Below the pieces are notes generated by a model. The model worked only from the letters and a program-made list of their open reading frames with translations. It was not told where the DNA came from and made no database searches. A stretch of DNA of 64,000 nt from Marinobacter halotolerans (GTDB lineage Bacteria > Pseudomonadota > Gammaproteobacteria > Pseudomonadales > Oleiphilaceae). Both the position numbers and the translations under genes were made by a program. Within the stretch, counting starts at the first letter, position 1. The number at the start of each line of letters is the position of its first letter. This document shows, in pieces, positions 25,743-35,891 of this stretch. The stretch lies in NCBI RefSeq assembly GCF_008795985.1, contig NZ_VMHP01000002.1, positions 806,001 to 870,000 of the forward strand, read 5' to 3'.

Positions 25743-26453
25743 ATGTCCTATATCCTTGATGCACTGCGCAAATCCGAATCCGAGCGTCGCCAGGGACGGG
25801 TTCCGGATCTGGGGCAGCAGGTCCAGCTTGTTCACAAGCCGAAGAAAAGATCGTCTACCGTTGCTCTGTGGATTGGCATTGGTCTGATTCTGAATGCGGT
25901 TGTTCTGGCGGTGGTGTTCTGGCAACCTCCGCAGACTTTTACAGCGACTGATCAACCGGAGCCTGCCAGCAAGTCCATGCCCATCGAATCCGAGCCGGCT
26001 CCCCGGCCAGAAGCCCAGCCCGTCGCTGAACCGGCGCCTGAGCGTGAGAGCGAACCAGAAGCTGTACGCCCGGTAGAGCCCGAGCCCGAAACCAGCGTTG
26101 TGCCGAGCGATAGGCCCGTTCCGAGAGAAAGGCCAACCATCATTGTTCCGTCGCCAGCATTGTCCGGCCAATCTCAGCCGACTGGCGAGACGGCGACCGG
26201 GAGTCAGGTCCCCCATCTTCTGGAAATGCCCCTGGCGTTCCAGCGGGCTTTGCCGGATCTGGTGTTCAATAGCCACATCTATGCGTCAGAACCGTCTTCG
26301 CGGCGGGTAATGATCAACAGCCACTATCTGAAGGCAGGGGATTCGTTTGACGGCATACGGGTGCAGACGATTACCGAAGATGGCGTGGTACTCAGTAAAG
26401 ACGGCCGCTCTTTCCGGGTGGGCATTGTGAGCAACTGGACGAGCCCGGACTGA
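25743..26453 (+). CDS. gspB: general secretion pathway protein B (ExeB/GspB-like)
   Basis: The ATG at 25743 opens MSYILDALRKSESERRQG, the typical start of GspB proteins; the frame extends upstream into the ExeA-like gene without meaning. The 236-residue product has one transmembrane helix (about 40-60), a Pro/Glu-rich periplasmic linker and a C-terminal domain with LPDLVFNSHIYAS and a VMINSHYLKAGD stretch, the conserved GspB region that contacts the secretin. It is separated from the ExeA-like stop by one base and from dinG by one base. It partners with the ATPase upstream in the inner membrane. Confidence 0.92.
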   Translation: MSYILDALRKSESERRQGRVPDLGQQVQLVHKPKKRSSTVALWIGIGLILNAVVLAVVFWQPPQTFTATDQPEPASKSMPIESEPAPRPEAQPVAEPAPERESEPEAVRPVEPEPETSVVPSDRPVPRERPTIIVPSPALSGQSQPTGETATGSQVPHLLEMPLAFQRALPDLVFNSHIYASEPSSRRVMINSHYLKAGDSFDGIRVQTITEDGVVLSKDGRSFRVGIVSNWTSPD

Positions 26454-26454
26454 T

Positions 26455-28590
26455 ATGGCGCTGACGGACGACACCAAACAGATTATCCAGCAGGCCTACC
26501 GGGATGTGCTGGCGGGCAAGGATATCAAGGCCCGTTATGGCCAGCGACTGATGATTGCCGAAATCGCCCGTTATATGGGCGGTATCACTTCGGACGATGG
26601 CCAGCGCACCTCGCCGGCGTCGGCCTGTGTGGTGGAGGCGGGAACCGGTACCGGCAAAACCCTGGCCTATCTGATCTCTGCCATACCCGTGGCCAAGGCT
26701 TTGGGCAAAACCCTGGTGATCTCCACCGCCACCGTTGCCCTGCAGGACCAGATCGTGAACAAGGACCTGCCGGACCTGCACAAACACAGCAAGATGGATT
26801 TCAACTGGACCCTGGCCAAGGGCCGCGGCCGCTATCTGTGCATGTCGCGCCTTGAGGCGCGGCTACACGACGAAGGCAATGGCGACAGCGATACCATGCC
26901 GCTGTTCCTGATGGACGAGCCGGGCAAGCAGGAGCCGGGTACGCGGGCCTTCTTCGAGGATATGCTGGCCAGCTACGGCGCGCGGAAATGGGACGGCGAC
27001 CGGGACCACTGGCCGGATCAGATTCCGGATGATATCTGGCGGCAGGTGACCACCGACCATCGCCAGTGCACCAACCGTCACTGTTCCTATTTTGACAGCT
27101 GTGCCTTTTTTGACGCCCGTAAAGACCTGGACGATGCCGACATTATTGTTGCCAACCATGATCTGGTGCTGGCTGACCTTGCCCTGGGTGGTGGCGCGAT
27201 TCTTCCGGAACCGGAAAATGCCCTGTTTATATTTGACGAGGCTCACCACCTGCCGGAAAAGGCCCTGAACCATTTCGCCGCGTCTGTTCCGCTGAATTCC
27301 ACGCGGCAATGGCTGAAGCAGTTATCCCAGGCGATTGGCAAGATGCAGCCGTTTTTTAGCCCTGGCACCACGGCCGCCAAAACCATCGACAAGATCAGCA
27401 CCGCCTCCCGTGATCTGGACAAGGCCTTGTCGGATATCTACACCGAGGCCGAGCAGAACACCGGCTGGGAATTCAATGAGGAACGCCGCACCGCCCAGTG
27501 GCGATATCCGGAGGGCGAGCTGCCCGAGGCCCTGGCAGAGCTTGCCGGCGAATCAAAAATTGCCACGGCCACGCTGGTGCGCCAGCTGGGCGTGATGGTG
27601 GACGAACTGCAGACCGCTTTTGACGAGCGCAAGGAAAGCGATATTGACCGGGATACCGCCGAGGCGTGGTACCCGGTACTGGGATCGTTCCACAGCCGCG
27701 CCGAAGATCAGTTCCGCCTGTGGACTGCCTGGTGCGAGAACGGAAAAACGTCCGGGCCGCCGGCCGCTCGCTGGGCGATCCGCCAGCGCTGGGAACACGC
27801 CGAGGACATCACCTTCTACAGCAGCCCGGTGCTGGCTGACAGCCTGCTGTATACCCGACTCTGGTCCCGCGCATTCGGCGCCGTGCTCACCAGCGCCACC
27901 CTGACCGCCCTGGGCAAGTTTGATCGCCTGAAAAGCCGCGCCGGCCTGCCGGAGGAAAGTCGCTTTGTGGTGGTGCCGAGCTCGTTCCGGTATCAGGAGA
28001 TGGCCACGGTAGAGGTGCCGGCACTGAAGGTGATGCCCACCGATGACGGCTTTACGGATGCACTGGTTCAGCGCTTGCCGGACCTGTGGGCGGGGGAGAA
28101 GGCCACGCTTGTGCTGTTTACCTCCCGCCGGCAGATGAAACAGGTTCATGAACGGCTGGCGCCGGAATACCCGGAACTGATCACCACCCAAGACGACATG
28201 GCCAAGGGCGAGGTACTCCGGCGCCACTGTGCCCGGGTGGATGAGGGCTTGCCCAGCGTGCTGTTCGGCGTGGCCAGCTTTGCCGAGGGTATCGACCTGC
28301 CGGGGCATTATCTCAGCCATGTGGTGATCACCCGCCTGCCGTTTTCCGTGCCGGATGATCCTATTGAAGCCAGCCTGGCAGAATGGGTCACCCTGCGGGG
28401 CGGCAATCCCTTTATGGAGATCACGGTGCCGGATGCGTCCATCAAGCTGGTTCAGGCCGTGGGCCGCCTGCTGAGAAAAGAATCGGATACCGGACGGGTG
28501 ACTATCCTGGACCGCCGGATCATTGCCCGCCGCTACGGCCAGCTGCTTCTGGATGCACTGCCGCCTTTCCGCCGTATCATTGAGCCCTGA
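26455..28590 (+). CDS. dinG: ATP-dependent DNA helicase DinG
   Basis: The 711-residue superfamily 2 helicase has Walker A EAGTGTGKT at 61-69, a DEAH box at about 261-264, and an iron-sulfur domain with cysteines at about 128 (RYLCMS) and in CTNRHCSYFDSC (about 205-216), as in XPD-like helicases. DinG unwinds DNA 5'-3', including R-loops and forked structures. Length matches E. coli DinG (716). E. coli dinG is SOS-regulated, but here the gene follows gspB by one base, so it is probably read from an upstream promoter and I see no LexA box in front of it. Confidence 0.96.
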   Translation: MALTDDTKQIIQQAYRDVLAGKDIKARYGQRLMIAEIARYMGGITSDDGQRTSPASACVVEAGTGTGKTLAYLISAIPVAKALGKTLVISTATVALQDQIVNKDLPDLHKHSKMDFNWTLAKGRGRYLCMSRLEARLHDEGNGDSDTMPLFLMDEPGKQEPGTRAFFEDMLASYGARKWDGDRDHWPDQIPDDIWRQVTTDHRQCTNRHCSYFDSCAFFDARKDLDDADIIVANHDLVLADLALGGGAILPEPENALFIFDEAHHLPEKALNHFAASVPLNSTRQWLKQLSQAIGKMQPFFSPGTTAAKTIDKISTASRDLDKALSDIYTEAEQNTGWEFNEERRTAQWRYPEGELPEALAELAGESKIATATLVRQLGVMVDELQTAFDERKESDIDRDTAEAWYPVLGSFHSRAEDQFRLWTAWCENGKTSGPPAARWAIRQRWEHAEDITFYSSPVLADSLLYTRLWSRAFGAVLTSATLTALGKFDRLKSRAGLPEESRFVVVPSSFRYQEMATVEVPALKVMPTDDGFTDALVQRLPDLWAGEKATLVLFTSRRQMKQVHERLAPEYPELITTQDDMAKGEVLRRHCARVDEGLPSVLFGVASFAEGIDLPGHYLSHVVITRLPFSVPDDPIEASLAEWVTLRGGNPFMEITVPDASIKLVQAVGRLLRKESDTGRVTILDRRIIARRYGQLLLDALPPFRRIIEP

Positions 28591-28602
28591 CCATTCGCCC
28601 AT

Positions 28603-28635
28603 AAAAAAAGAGCCAGCCCAAATGGGATGGCTCTT
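28603..28635 (-). terminator. Rho-independent terminator for the MalT-like gene
   Basis: AAGAGCCA (28608-28615) pairs with TGGCTCTT (28628-28635), with an inner CCC/GGG pairing, and a seven-base A run before the stem gives a U-tract for leftward transcripts. It lies about 195 bases past the MalT-like stop and 17 bases after dinG, so it may serve both directions. Confidence 0.65.
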
Positions 28636-28828
28636 GTGAAAAGGGTTCGATCTGAACCCGGGCGTCGAAACAACGCGAACAAGAAGACTGAAGGCCTGAG
28701 TTTCAGAATTCTTTCTGAGGTTTCCCTCAGCGTTGGGAGAATAATAGGGGAGTAGGGGGCGTATCCGGATCGTCCAAAGGGCGTAGAGGGTGCAAAAAAG
28801 CGATTAAAAGTGTGACGCAATTCACATT
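28636..28828. other. non-coding interval between convergent dinG and MalT-like gene
   Basis: About 190 bases with no credible reading frame or RNA gene. It is the 3' untranslated region of the leftward MalT-like transcript and contains purine-rich stretches only. Confidence 0.4.
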
Positions 28829-31534
28829 TTAATTCAGTAAGCCCAGTGTTCTTGCCTTTGCCAGCGCCTCTGTACGGGAGCCGACGGCCAGCTTGCCGTA
28901 GAGGTTGCGGATGTGGGCTTTCACCGTGGTGGGTGCCACGTTCATGCTGGCAGCAATGTCCTTGTTCGCCAGCCCCTGATTGATCAGTTCCAGTACTTCG
29001 ATTTCCCGCTGGCTCAGCGGCTCCAGAAGTTGCGCGTTCTCTTTGCCTGGCTTTTTGTCGGTCGCGGGGGCCTTTTCTGCCAGTTCCTGGAGCATTGTCA
29101 GCACTTTGCGGTTCCAGCGCCCGGGTGCCTGTAGCGCTGGCAGATTCAGGCACAGGCTCTGCACGGTCCGGCTTTCTTCCGCCAGTAGCCGCACAAAACC
29201 GGCCTCGGATGCCCGTTGCAGGGCCAGCGTCAGCATCTGTTCGGCCTCCTTATCCTTGCCCTCGGCCGCCAGCGCTTCACTGTAGACCAGTTGGATTTCC
29301 GCCAGGTGCCGGTAATGCTGGTCTTTTTCCGCACTCAGGCGCAGCGGTACCAGTGTGGCGGTAGCTTCTTGCGGCCGGCCCATGGCCACCTGAACCCGCG
29401 CGACGCTGATCTGGTTCTGTTCCCGGTTCAGCGGATTGGTGAAGGTTTCCGAGTTCACCTGCTGCATCCATTCTTCCGCCTGGTTAAGATGCCCGGTTGC
29501 CAGGTAGCAGCGAGCCAGGAGCGCTGAGCAGGCGGGCGGCTCGAACAGGATCTGGTCCCGCTTGCGGCGGGCTACGCTGGCGGCGTCTTCGAGGACCTCG
29601 ATGGCATCCTGATAACGGCCTTCGCTGAAGGCCAGATGACCTCGTACGAACTGGATAATGACGTGCTGCCCGGGCTCGGTGCCGCTCTTGACGTGGTCCA
29701 GCAGCGGAGCAAGGTAAGACGCGGCCAGTTGCAACTGGTCCCGTTCCCGGTATATTTCGATCAGCGCACTGTTCTGCCAGCAGGAAATCAGCATGGGCTG
29801 GCGGGGATCGCTGTGGTGCTGGTCTACCCACTGACGTACGGTGGTGCAGGTTTCCAGCGCGGTGTCGATATCTCCCCGGTTGTACTGTATCCAGGCCAGG
29901 AGGCCGCCGCTGGACAGTACGGTGCTTGGCTTGCGTTCCACTTCGCCGTAGCGCACGGAAGATTTCAGCGCCTCTTCCGCGTCTGCCAGGTCGCCTTTGC
30001 CGTAGTAGTCCAGCCCCAGGCCATAGTAGGTGACCGATTTCAGGGGGATACGGGTATGGTCGATGTCCCGCAGTACCTGGCGGGTCAGGTCACTGGCGCT
30101 TTTCTCGTCGCTTCTAGACCGTGCCAGATAGGAGCGGATCAGCGATATCTCACTCTGCAGGCCCAGAGCCCCTTCGGCGTCGGGATGGGAATCGGCGACC
30201 TGCTGGTCCAGCTTGTCTTCAAGCTCGTTCAGCAGTGGATCAAGCAGTTCAACCCGGTTGGCGAAAAACAGGGCCCACACCCGAAGCATCAGCAGCTGCG
30301 GGCTTTCGGCCAGGGTTGCGGAGGGCAGGGAGTCCAGCCAGTCCAGCACCTGAAGGTGAAAGCCGGCGTGAATCAGGTTATTGCCGTGCTCGGCCAAAAC
30401 TCTCGCCAGCCAGGGCCAGTCCCGATGCTGAACAATCTGCCCGATACCTTCCTGCACATGGCCGTGCTCCAGGAGCCAGTCCACTACCCGCTGCCATTTC
30501 TTCTCCGCCTCTTCCGGGGCCAGCTGTCTTGAGCGCTGCAGCAGTGCTTCCCGGAACAGGTCGTGGTAACGGAACCATTCGTTACGGGTGTCCAGGGGAA
30601 TCAGAAACAGGTTTTCACGGAGTAACTGCTCCAGCAGCGCCTGGCTGTTGGAGGCACCCCGCACTGCATCACAGAGCGACGCGCATAGCCTGGGGCAGAA
30701 GGCGGTATCCAGCAGGAAATTACGGACCGGTTCGGGCTGCTGTTCCAGGACTTCTGACAGCACATAATCGCTGATACGCCGTTCATCAATATCAATCTGC
30801 GAACCCGCAACGCTGCTTTCCCCGGGGCGGTTTTCCAGGCCGCCGCCGGACAGCGCCGACAGCTGCATCGCCGCGACCCAACCCTCGGTTCTGGCACAGA
30901 TCCGCCGCACTTCCGACTCATCAAGGGCAATGCCCATGGTGTCGTGGAAAAAGTGGCGGCACTCTTCCTCGGAAAACGCCAGCAGGCCCGGGTGAATGTC
31001 TTGAACCCAGCGCCGGACCCGCCAGCGGGCCAAAGGCAGGGCTGGCTCGGTGCGGGAAACGAGGGTGACCAGTACGCCGGGGGGCAGATAGTCCAGGAAA
31101 TAGGACATCTGACGCTGGATGCGCGTGTCCTGAATGAAGTGATAATCGTCCAGTACCAGCGACCAGGGCGATTGATCCGCCGTCAGGGCGTTAATCAGGG
31201 CGGTGATCGGCCCTTCAAGCTCCTGCAGGGAACAATGGGCGAGGGCCTGGCGGCATTCCTCCAACCCGGTCAGACCATTGGCTTCGAAGGCCCCGACAAC
31301 ATACTGCCAGTAGCGGCGGGGTTCATCGTCGTGTTCGTCCAGGGACAGCCAGGCGGTTGGCCGCGCACTCTGGGCGCACCACTGACACACCAGGGTGGTT
31401 TTGCCGAAACCCGCCGGTGCCACCACCATGTTCAGACGCTTGGGTTCGGTGGCGTCGAGCAGGGAAGACAGGCGTTGCCGCACAACGGAACGAGGGTCCG
31501 CGGAAGGCCTGAGAAATTTGGTGGTTAAGAGCAT
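28829..31534 (-). CDS. MalT-like LuxR family transcriptional activator
   Basis: The 901-residue protein has the LAL/MalT architecture: an N-terminal STAND ATPase with Walker A APAGFGKT at 39-46 and the LVLDDYH motif, a long helical repeat region, and a C-terminal LuxR helix-turn-helix (LSQREIEVLELINQGLANKDIA) in the last 65 residues. Such regulators bind an inducer and ATP, oligomerise and activate transcription. Relatives include MalT, AcoK and the alkane regulator AlkS; the inducer here cannot be told. No structural operon lies next to it: cysB is divergent and dinG convergent. Start ATG and length agree with the family (about 900 residues). Confidence 0.9.
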   Translation of the reverse strand: MLLTTKFLRPSADPRSVVRQRLSSLLDATEPKRLNMVVAPAGFGKTTLVCQWCAQSARPTAWLSLDEHDDEPRRYWQYVVGAFEANGLTGLEECRQALAHCSLQELEGPITALINALTADQSPWSLVLDDYHFIQDTRIQRQMSYFLDYLPPGVLVTLVSRTEPALPLARWRVRRWVQDIHPGLLAFSEEECRHFFHDTMGIALDESEVRRICARTEGWVAAMQLSALSGGGLENRPGESSVAGSQIDIDERRISDYVLSEVLEQQPEPVRNFLLDTAFCPRLCASLCDAVRGASNSQALLEQLLRENLFLIPLDTRNEWFRYHDLFREALLQRSRQLAPEEAEKKWQRVVDWLLEHGHVQEGIGQIVQHRDWPWLARVLAEHGNNLIHAGFHLQVLDWLDSLPSATLAESPQLLMLRVWALFFANRVELLDPLLNELEDKLDQQVADSHPDAEGALGLQSEISLIRSYLARSRSDEKSASDLTRQVLRDIDHTRIPLKSVTYYGLGLDYYGKGDLADAEEALKSSVRYGEVERKPSTVLSSGGLLAWIQYNRGDIDTALETCTTVRQWVDQHHSDPRQPMLISCWQNSALIEIYRERDQLQLAASYLAPLLDHVKSGTEPGQHVIIQFVRGHLAFSEGRYQDAIEVLEDAASVARRKRDQILFEPPACSALLARCYLATGHLNQAEEWMQQVNSETFTNPLNREQNQISVARVQVAMGRPQEATATLVPLRLSAEKDQHYRHLAEIQLVYSEALAAEGKDKEAEQMLTLALQRASEAGFVRLLAEESRTVQSLCLNLPALQAPGRWNRKVLTMLQELAEKAPATDKKPGKENAQLLEPLSQREIEVLELINQGLANKDIAASMNVAPTTVKAHIRNLYGKLAVGSRTEALAKARTLGLLN

Positions 31535-31571
31535 CGGGTCCCTGAATGCCGGTTAAGGATTTTGATAAGCG

Positions 31572-31599
31572 ATTGTGTGCTTTGTCACAGTTAAGTCAA
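31572..31599 (-). promoter_or_regulatory. candidate promoter of the MalT-like gene
   Basis: Read leftward, TTGACT (31599-31594) and CACAAT (31577-31572) are 16 bases apart, and the -10 element ends 38 bases before the start codon. It fits sigma-70 spacing, but the -10 match is four of six. Confidence 0.4.
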
Positions 31600-31738
31600 G
31601 GGCGCTTTGACGGCTGCGATTTCCAGGTTTTGGTCTAAACTGTGGAAAAAGGTTGTCGGTATACCTTTAAAGAATGAAAACAGCGTCTTTTATGCGTAGC
31701 ATTCTGATTTTATGGGTTAAGCGCCAGGAGCGACATAA

Positions 31739-32719
<981 letters not shown>

Positions 32720-32735
32720 AGGCCATTCGTGAGGA

Positions 32736-33458
32736 CTACTCGCTGGCGATGACGTTGCCGGCGTGCAGCCCGCACTCCTTCTTGGTGGCTTCTTCCCACC
32801 ACCAGCGGCCTTCGCGCTCATGCTGTCCCGGCAGGACAGGGCGGGTACAGGGTTGACAGCCGATGCTGACAAAGCCCCGGTTGTGCAGTTCGTTAAAAGG
32901 CGCTTCGCTGATCCGGATATAGTCCCAGACGTCCTTTGAGGTCCAGTTCGCCAGCGGATTGAACTTGACCAGCTGCTTTTCATCCGTGGAGAAGGCGTCG
33001 TCCAGCTGTACCACCGGCACATCATGACGGGTGCCGGGGCTCTGGTCCTTTCTCTGGCCGGTAATCCAGGCGTCCACGGTTTTCAGCTTGCGGCGCAGCG
33101 GGTTGACCTTGCGGATGCCGCAGCATTCGGAATGGCCGTCTTCATAAAAGCTGAACATACCCTTGCGGTTTACCATGTCTTCGACTTCGGCGGCGTCCGG
33201 AAACAGGAATTCGATATTGATGCCGTAATGATTGCGGACTTTCTCGAAGAACTCGTAGGTTTCCGCGTGCAGCCGGCCGGTGTCCAGCGAGAAGACCTGC
33301 AGGTTGTCTGTCATCTTGTGGGCCATTTCGATCAGGGCGACGTCTTCGGCACCGCTGAATGAAATGGCAATGTTATCGAATTTCGCGAAGGCGGCCTTGA
33401 GGATGGCTCGTGGGCTCTGGCCATCCAGATCGTCCTTCAGCTGTGCAATGTTCGTCAT
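32736..33458 (-). CDS. cysH: assimilatory adenylylsulfate (APS) reductase, iron-sulfur type
   Basis: From the ATG at 33458 the enzyme is 240 residues. It has the nucleotide loop SFSGAEDV (33-40), paired cysteines CC at 112-113 and CQPC at 201-204 that together hold a 4Fe-4S cluster, and the catalytic ECGLH near the end (Cys229). The cluster-bearing form, as in Pseudomonas and plants, reduces APS directly, while the E. coli enzyme without the cluster uses PAPS. The product is sulfite for cysteine synthesis. The frame runs 50 residues further upstream, but that part has no family similarity. It runs convergently toward cysB. Confidence 0.93.
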   Translation of the reverse strand: MTNIAQLKDDLDGQSPRAILKAAFAKFDNIAISFSGAEDVALIEMAHKMTDNLQVFSLDTGRLHAETYEFFEKVRNHYGINIEFLFPDAAEVEDMVNRKGMFSFYEDGHSECCGIRKVNPLRRKLKTVDAWITGQRKDQSPGTRHDVPVVQLDDAFSTDEKQLVKFNPLANWTSKDVWDYIRISEAPFNELHNRGFVSIGCQPCTRPVLPGQHEREGRWWWEEATKKECGLHAGNVIASE

Positions 33459-33625
33459 TGAATCAGTAACCTGCGCCAATAAATGTGGGATCAATCTATC
33501 ATTAACCGCCCCGGGGCTGAAGGAATCCCGGCGTATAACCTTATAGCTGCTGCATTCGTCGGCGGTTTTTCTTATCATGGCGTTCCTGATTGACCAAACC
33601 GACTTCACCGAAACAGGAGAGAACC

Positions 33626-34243
33626 GTGGAACTGGCCTGCCTTGACCTTGAGGGCGTACTGATCCCCGAAATCTGGATCGCTTTTGCAGAAAAAACCGGG
33701 ATTGAGGAGCTCAAGGCGACCACCCGCGATATTCCTGATTACGACGTGCTGATGCGTCAGCGCCTGAAACTGCTGGATCAGCACGGTTTCGGTTTGCCAC
33801 AGATTCAGGAAGTGATCGGTGAACTGGACCCGTTGCCTGGCGCCAAGGAATTTCTGGACTGGCTACGGGAACGTTTTCAGGTGGTGATTCTCTCCGACAC
33901 CTTCTACGAATTCGCCATGCCGTTGATGAAGAAGCTCGGTTATCCGGCGCTGTTGTGTCACAAGCTTGAGGTGAGCGACAGTGGGCAGATCACCGATTAT
34001 CTGCTGCGTCAGCGCGATCCTAAACGCCAGTCGGTGCGGGCGTTCCAGCTGCTGAACTACCGGGTGATCGCTGCGGGTGATTCCTACAACGACACCACCA
34101 TGTTAAAGCAGGCGGAGGCAGGGATTCTGTTTCATGCGCCGGAGAATGTGATTGCGGAATTCCCGCAGTTTCCGGCTGTTCATACTTTTGAGGAGCTGAA
34201 GCAGGAGTTTCTGAAGGCGAGTGCCATTCATAAAGTTGGGTGA
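33626..34243 (+). CDS. thrH: ThrH: phosphoserine phosphatase / homoserine phosphotransferase
   Basis: Starting at the GTG at 33626 (CAGGAGAG just upstream) the protein is 205 residues, the same as Pseudomonas ThrH. HAD-family motifs are visible: DLEG at residues 7-10, the SDTF motif II and [12 protein letters not shown] motif III. ThrH dephosphorylates phosphoserine and can transfer the phosphate to homoserine, linking serine and threonine synthesis. The longest frame begins at 33590, but the extra residues are not part of the family. A large palindromic repeat begins nine bases after the stop. Confidence 0.92.
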   Translation: MELACLDLEGVLIPEIWIAFAEKTGIEELKATTRDIPDYDVLMRQRLKLLDQHGFGLPQIQEVIGELDPLPGAKEFLDWLRERFQVVILSDTFYEFAMPLMKKLGYPALLCHKLEVSDSGQITDYLLRQRDPKRQSVRAFQLLNYRVIAAGDSYNDTTMLKQAEAGILFHAPENVIAEFPQFPAVHTFEELKQEFLKASAIHKVG

Positions 34244-34251
34244 ACGCCAGC

Positions 34252-34351
34252 AAGCGGACGGACCCTTTCAGAACACGCTATAAATACCTCCCTGTACGCT
34301 CGGCCTCCGCCATCCCTGGCTCCGGACGGTTCTGAAAGGCTCCGTCCGCTT
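34252..34351. repeat. long intergenic inverted repeat
   Basis: Arms of 23 bases at 34252-34274 and 34329-34351 are complementary with a single mismatch and enclose a 54-base, partly self-complementary middle. The element fills the whole space between convergent thrH and pabB; its right arm includes the pabB stop codon. It resembles REP/MITE-type intergenic palindromes and may also act as a two-way terminator. Copy number cannot be judged from one window, and no second copy is present here. Confidence 0.7.
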
Positions 34352-35705
34352 ACTGGCTGTCTAAGCTTTCGAGGAAATCCATCAGAGGTTTCACTTTGGT
34401 GAGTGTTTCCTGGTATTCCGCCTCCGGCTCGGAATCAGACACGATTCCACCGCCGCCGCAGCAGTGAATCCTGCCATCGCCATCACAGAATAGTGTTCGA
34501 ATGGCGATGTTGCTTTCCAGTGTGTCGTCCAGACCCCGGAAGAACACCGATCCGCAATAAGGTCCTCGATCATGTGGTTCCAACTCGCGGATTATTTCCA
34601 TTGCGCGGATTTTCGGGGCACCGGTAATCGAGCCGCCAGGGAAGGCGTCCAGTAGCGCTTTCATGGGGGTGACGCCCGGGGCGAGCTCGCAGCGGATGTG
34701 GCTGACCAGGTGGTGGACGTTGCGGTAGGACTCGAGTTGAAACAGCCCGTCTACCTCAACGCTGCCGTTTGCCGCGTTCCGGCTCAGGTCATTTCTTAGT
34801 AGATCCACGATCATCAGGTTTTCCGCGCGATCTTTTTCCGACTGCAACAATTCCTCCGCCAGGCGGGCATCCTCTTCTGGTGTGGTACCGCGCTGGCGGG
34901 TACCTTTGATGGGGCTGGTGGTGACGGTGTTTTCCCGGATTTTCAGAAATCGTTCCGGGGACACCGACAGTACGGCCTGCTCGCCTGCCCGGATGAACGC
35001 GCTGTGGGCCGTGGGGTTGGCGTCTGACAGGGCCCGGAAGGCCTCCCAGGAATCACCGGTGCAGTGTGCCGAGAATTCTTGTGACAGATTGGCCTGGTAG
35101 CAGTCACCCGCGGCGATGTAATCCCGGACGCGTGCGACGCTTTCCTTGAATGCCTCTCTGGATTGCAGGGCGCGGAAGGGCTGGGTGATCTTGAAGGGCA
35201 TGGCGAACTGCTTGCTTGGCTCTGCCAGCCACTGATTCAGCTTCTGACGGGTTGTTTCAGAGCACTGTGGGTGAATCCAGAGGTAATGTTCGGAGGTACT
35301 GCGATTGTAACTGGCGACCCAGAGGTAAAGGCCGGCGCTGAGCAGTGGCATGGGAAGCGGGCGTCGCAGGGCATGGAGCCGGGGTTCGGTGTCGTAGCCC
35401 AGTTCATAGCTTATGAATCCGATCCAGCCTCCCTGGATGCAGGGCAAAGGCTCATCGCCGTGCGATCTGTAGGGCTCAATGGATTCCTCAATCTGCCGGG
35501 CAACTGTGTCCGGCAGAAGAGGGCGGTTCTCATCAAATCTGCTGCACAGCGTTGTCGCCGCCAGGGCGGAAAACGCGGTGTGGACGCCTCGGCTGTCTCC
35601 ATCACCAACGCTGCCCAGATAGACAAAGTCCGGCTCGCCGGAGGCGTGTGCCAAAAGCTGCTCATAGGTTTCGCGGGTGATCGTTTTGTAACCAGAAAGA
35701 CCCAA
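34350..35705 (-). CDS. pabB: aminodeoxychorismate synthase component I
   Basis: PabB converts chorismate and ammonia to 4-amino-4-deoxychorismate for folate. Family motifs are clear: GGWIGFISYELGYD, the PIKGTRQRG motif with the lysine that marks ADC synthase, and the C-terminal GSITGAPKIRAMEII and GGGGIVSDS. I place the start at the TTG at 35705 after a GAGGG sequence, giving MGLSGYKTITRETYEQLLAH (about 451 residues), which aligns with usual PabB N-termini. The frame continues to a GTG at 35798 without a ribosome site, and that extra stretch looks unlike the family. The stop lies inside the palindromic repeat. Confidence 0.9.
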   Translation of the reverse strand: MGLSGYKTITRETYEQLLAHASGEPDFVYLGSVGDGDSRGVHTAFSALAATTLCSRFDENRPLLPDTVARQIEESIEPYRSHGDEPLPCIQGGWIGFISYELGYDTEPRLHALRRPLPMPLLSAGLYLWVASYNRSTSEHYLWIHPQCSETTRQKLNQWLAEPSKQFAMPFKITQPFRALQSREAFKESVARVRDYIAAGDCYQANLSQEFSAHCTGDSWEAFRALSDANPTAHSAFIRAGEQAVLSVSPERFLKIRENTVTTSPIKGTRQRGTTPEEDARLAEELLQSEKDRAENLMIVDLLRNDLSRNAANGSVEVDGLFQLESYRNVHHLVSHIRCELAPGVTPMKALLDAFPGGSITGAPKIRAMEIIRELEPHDRGPYCGSVFFRGLDDTLESNIAIRTLFCDGDGRIHCCGGGGIVSDSEPEAEYQETLTKVKPLMDFLESLDSQ

Positions 35706-35891
35706 TTTACCCTCGAAAAATAGAAAGAATGATAATTCGGCCACAAAACGGCCGTTGTCTGCATGGCCGGGCGATTGCTCTAATGACAGGCCTGCCACAG
35801 TGGCCGGATCAGATGCGACGATGATTTTACCCGATTACTGGCGCATAGGGTCCAGTTCTTCCGGGAATCCTAAAATAAAAGAGGTTATCCA

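Noticed and set aside
31575..31592. TGTG/TCACA-like half sites suggesting a CRP box between the MalT-like gene and cysB
   Set aside because: The spacing between half sites is four rather than six bases, so it does not fit the CRP consensus.
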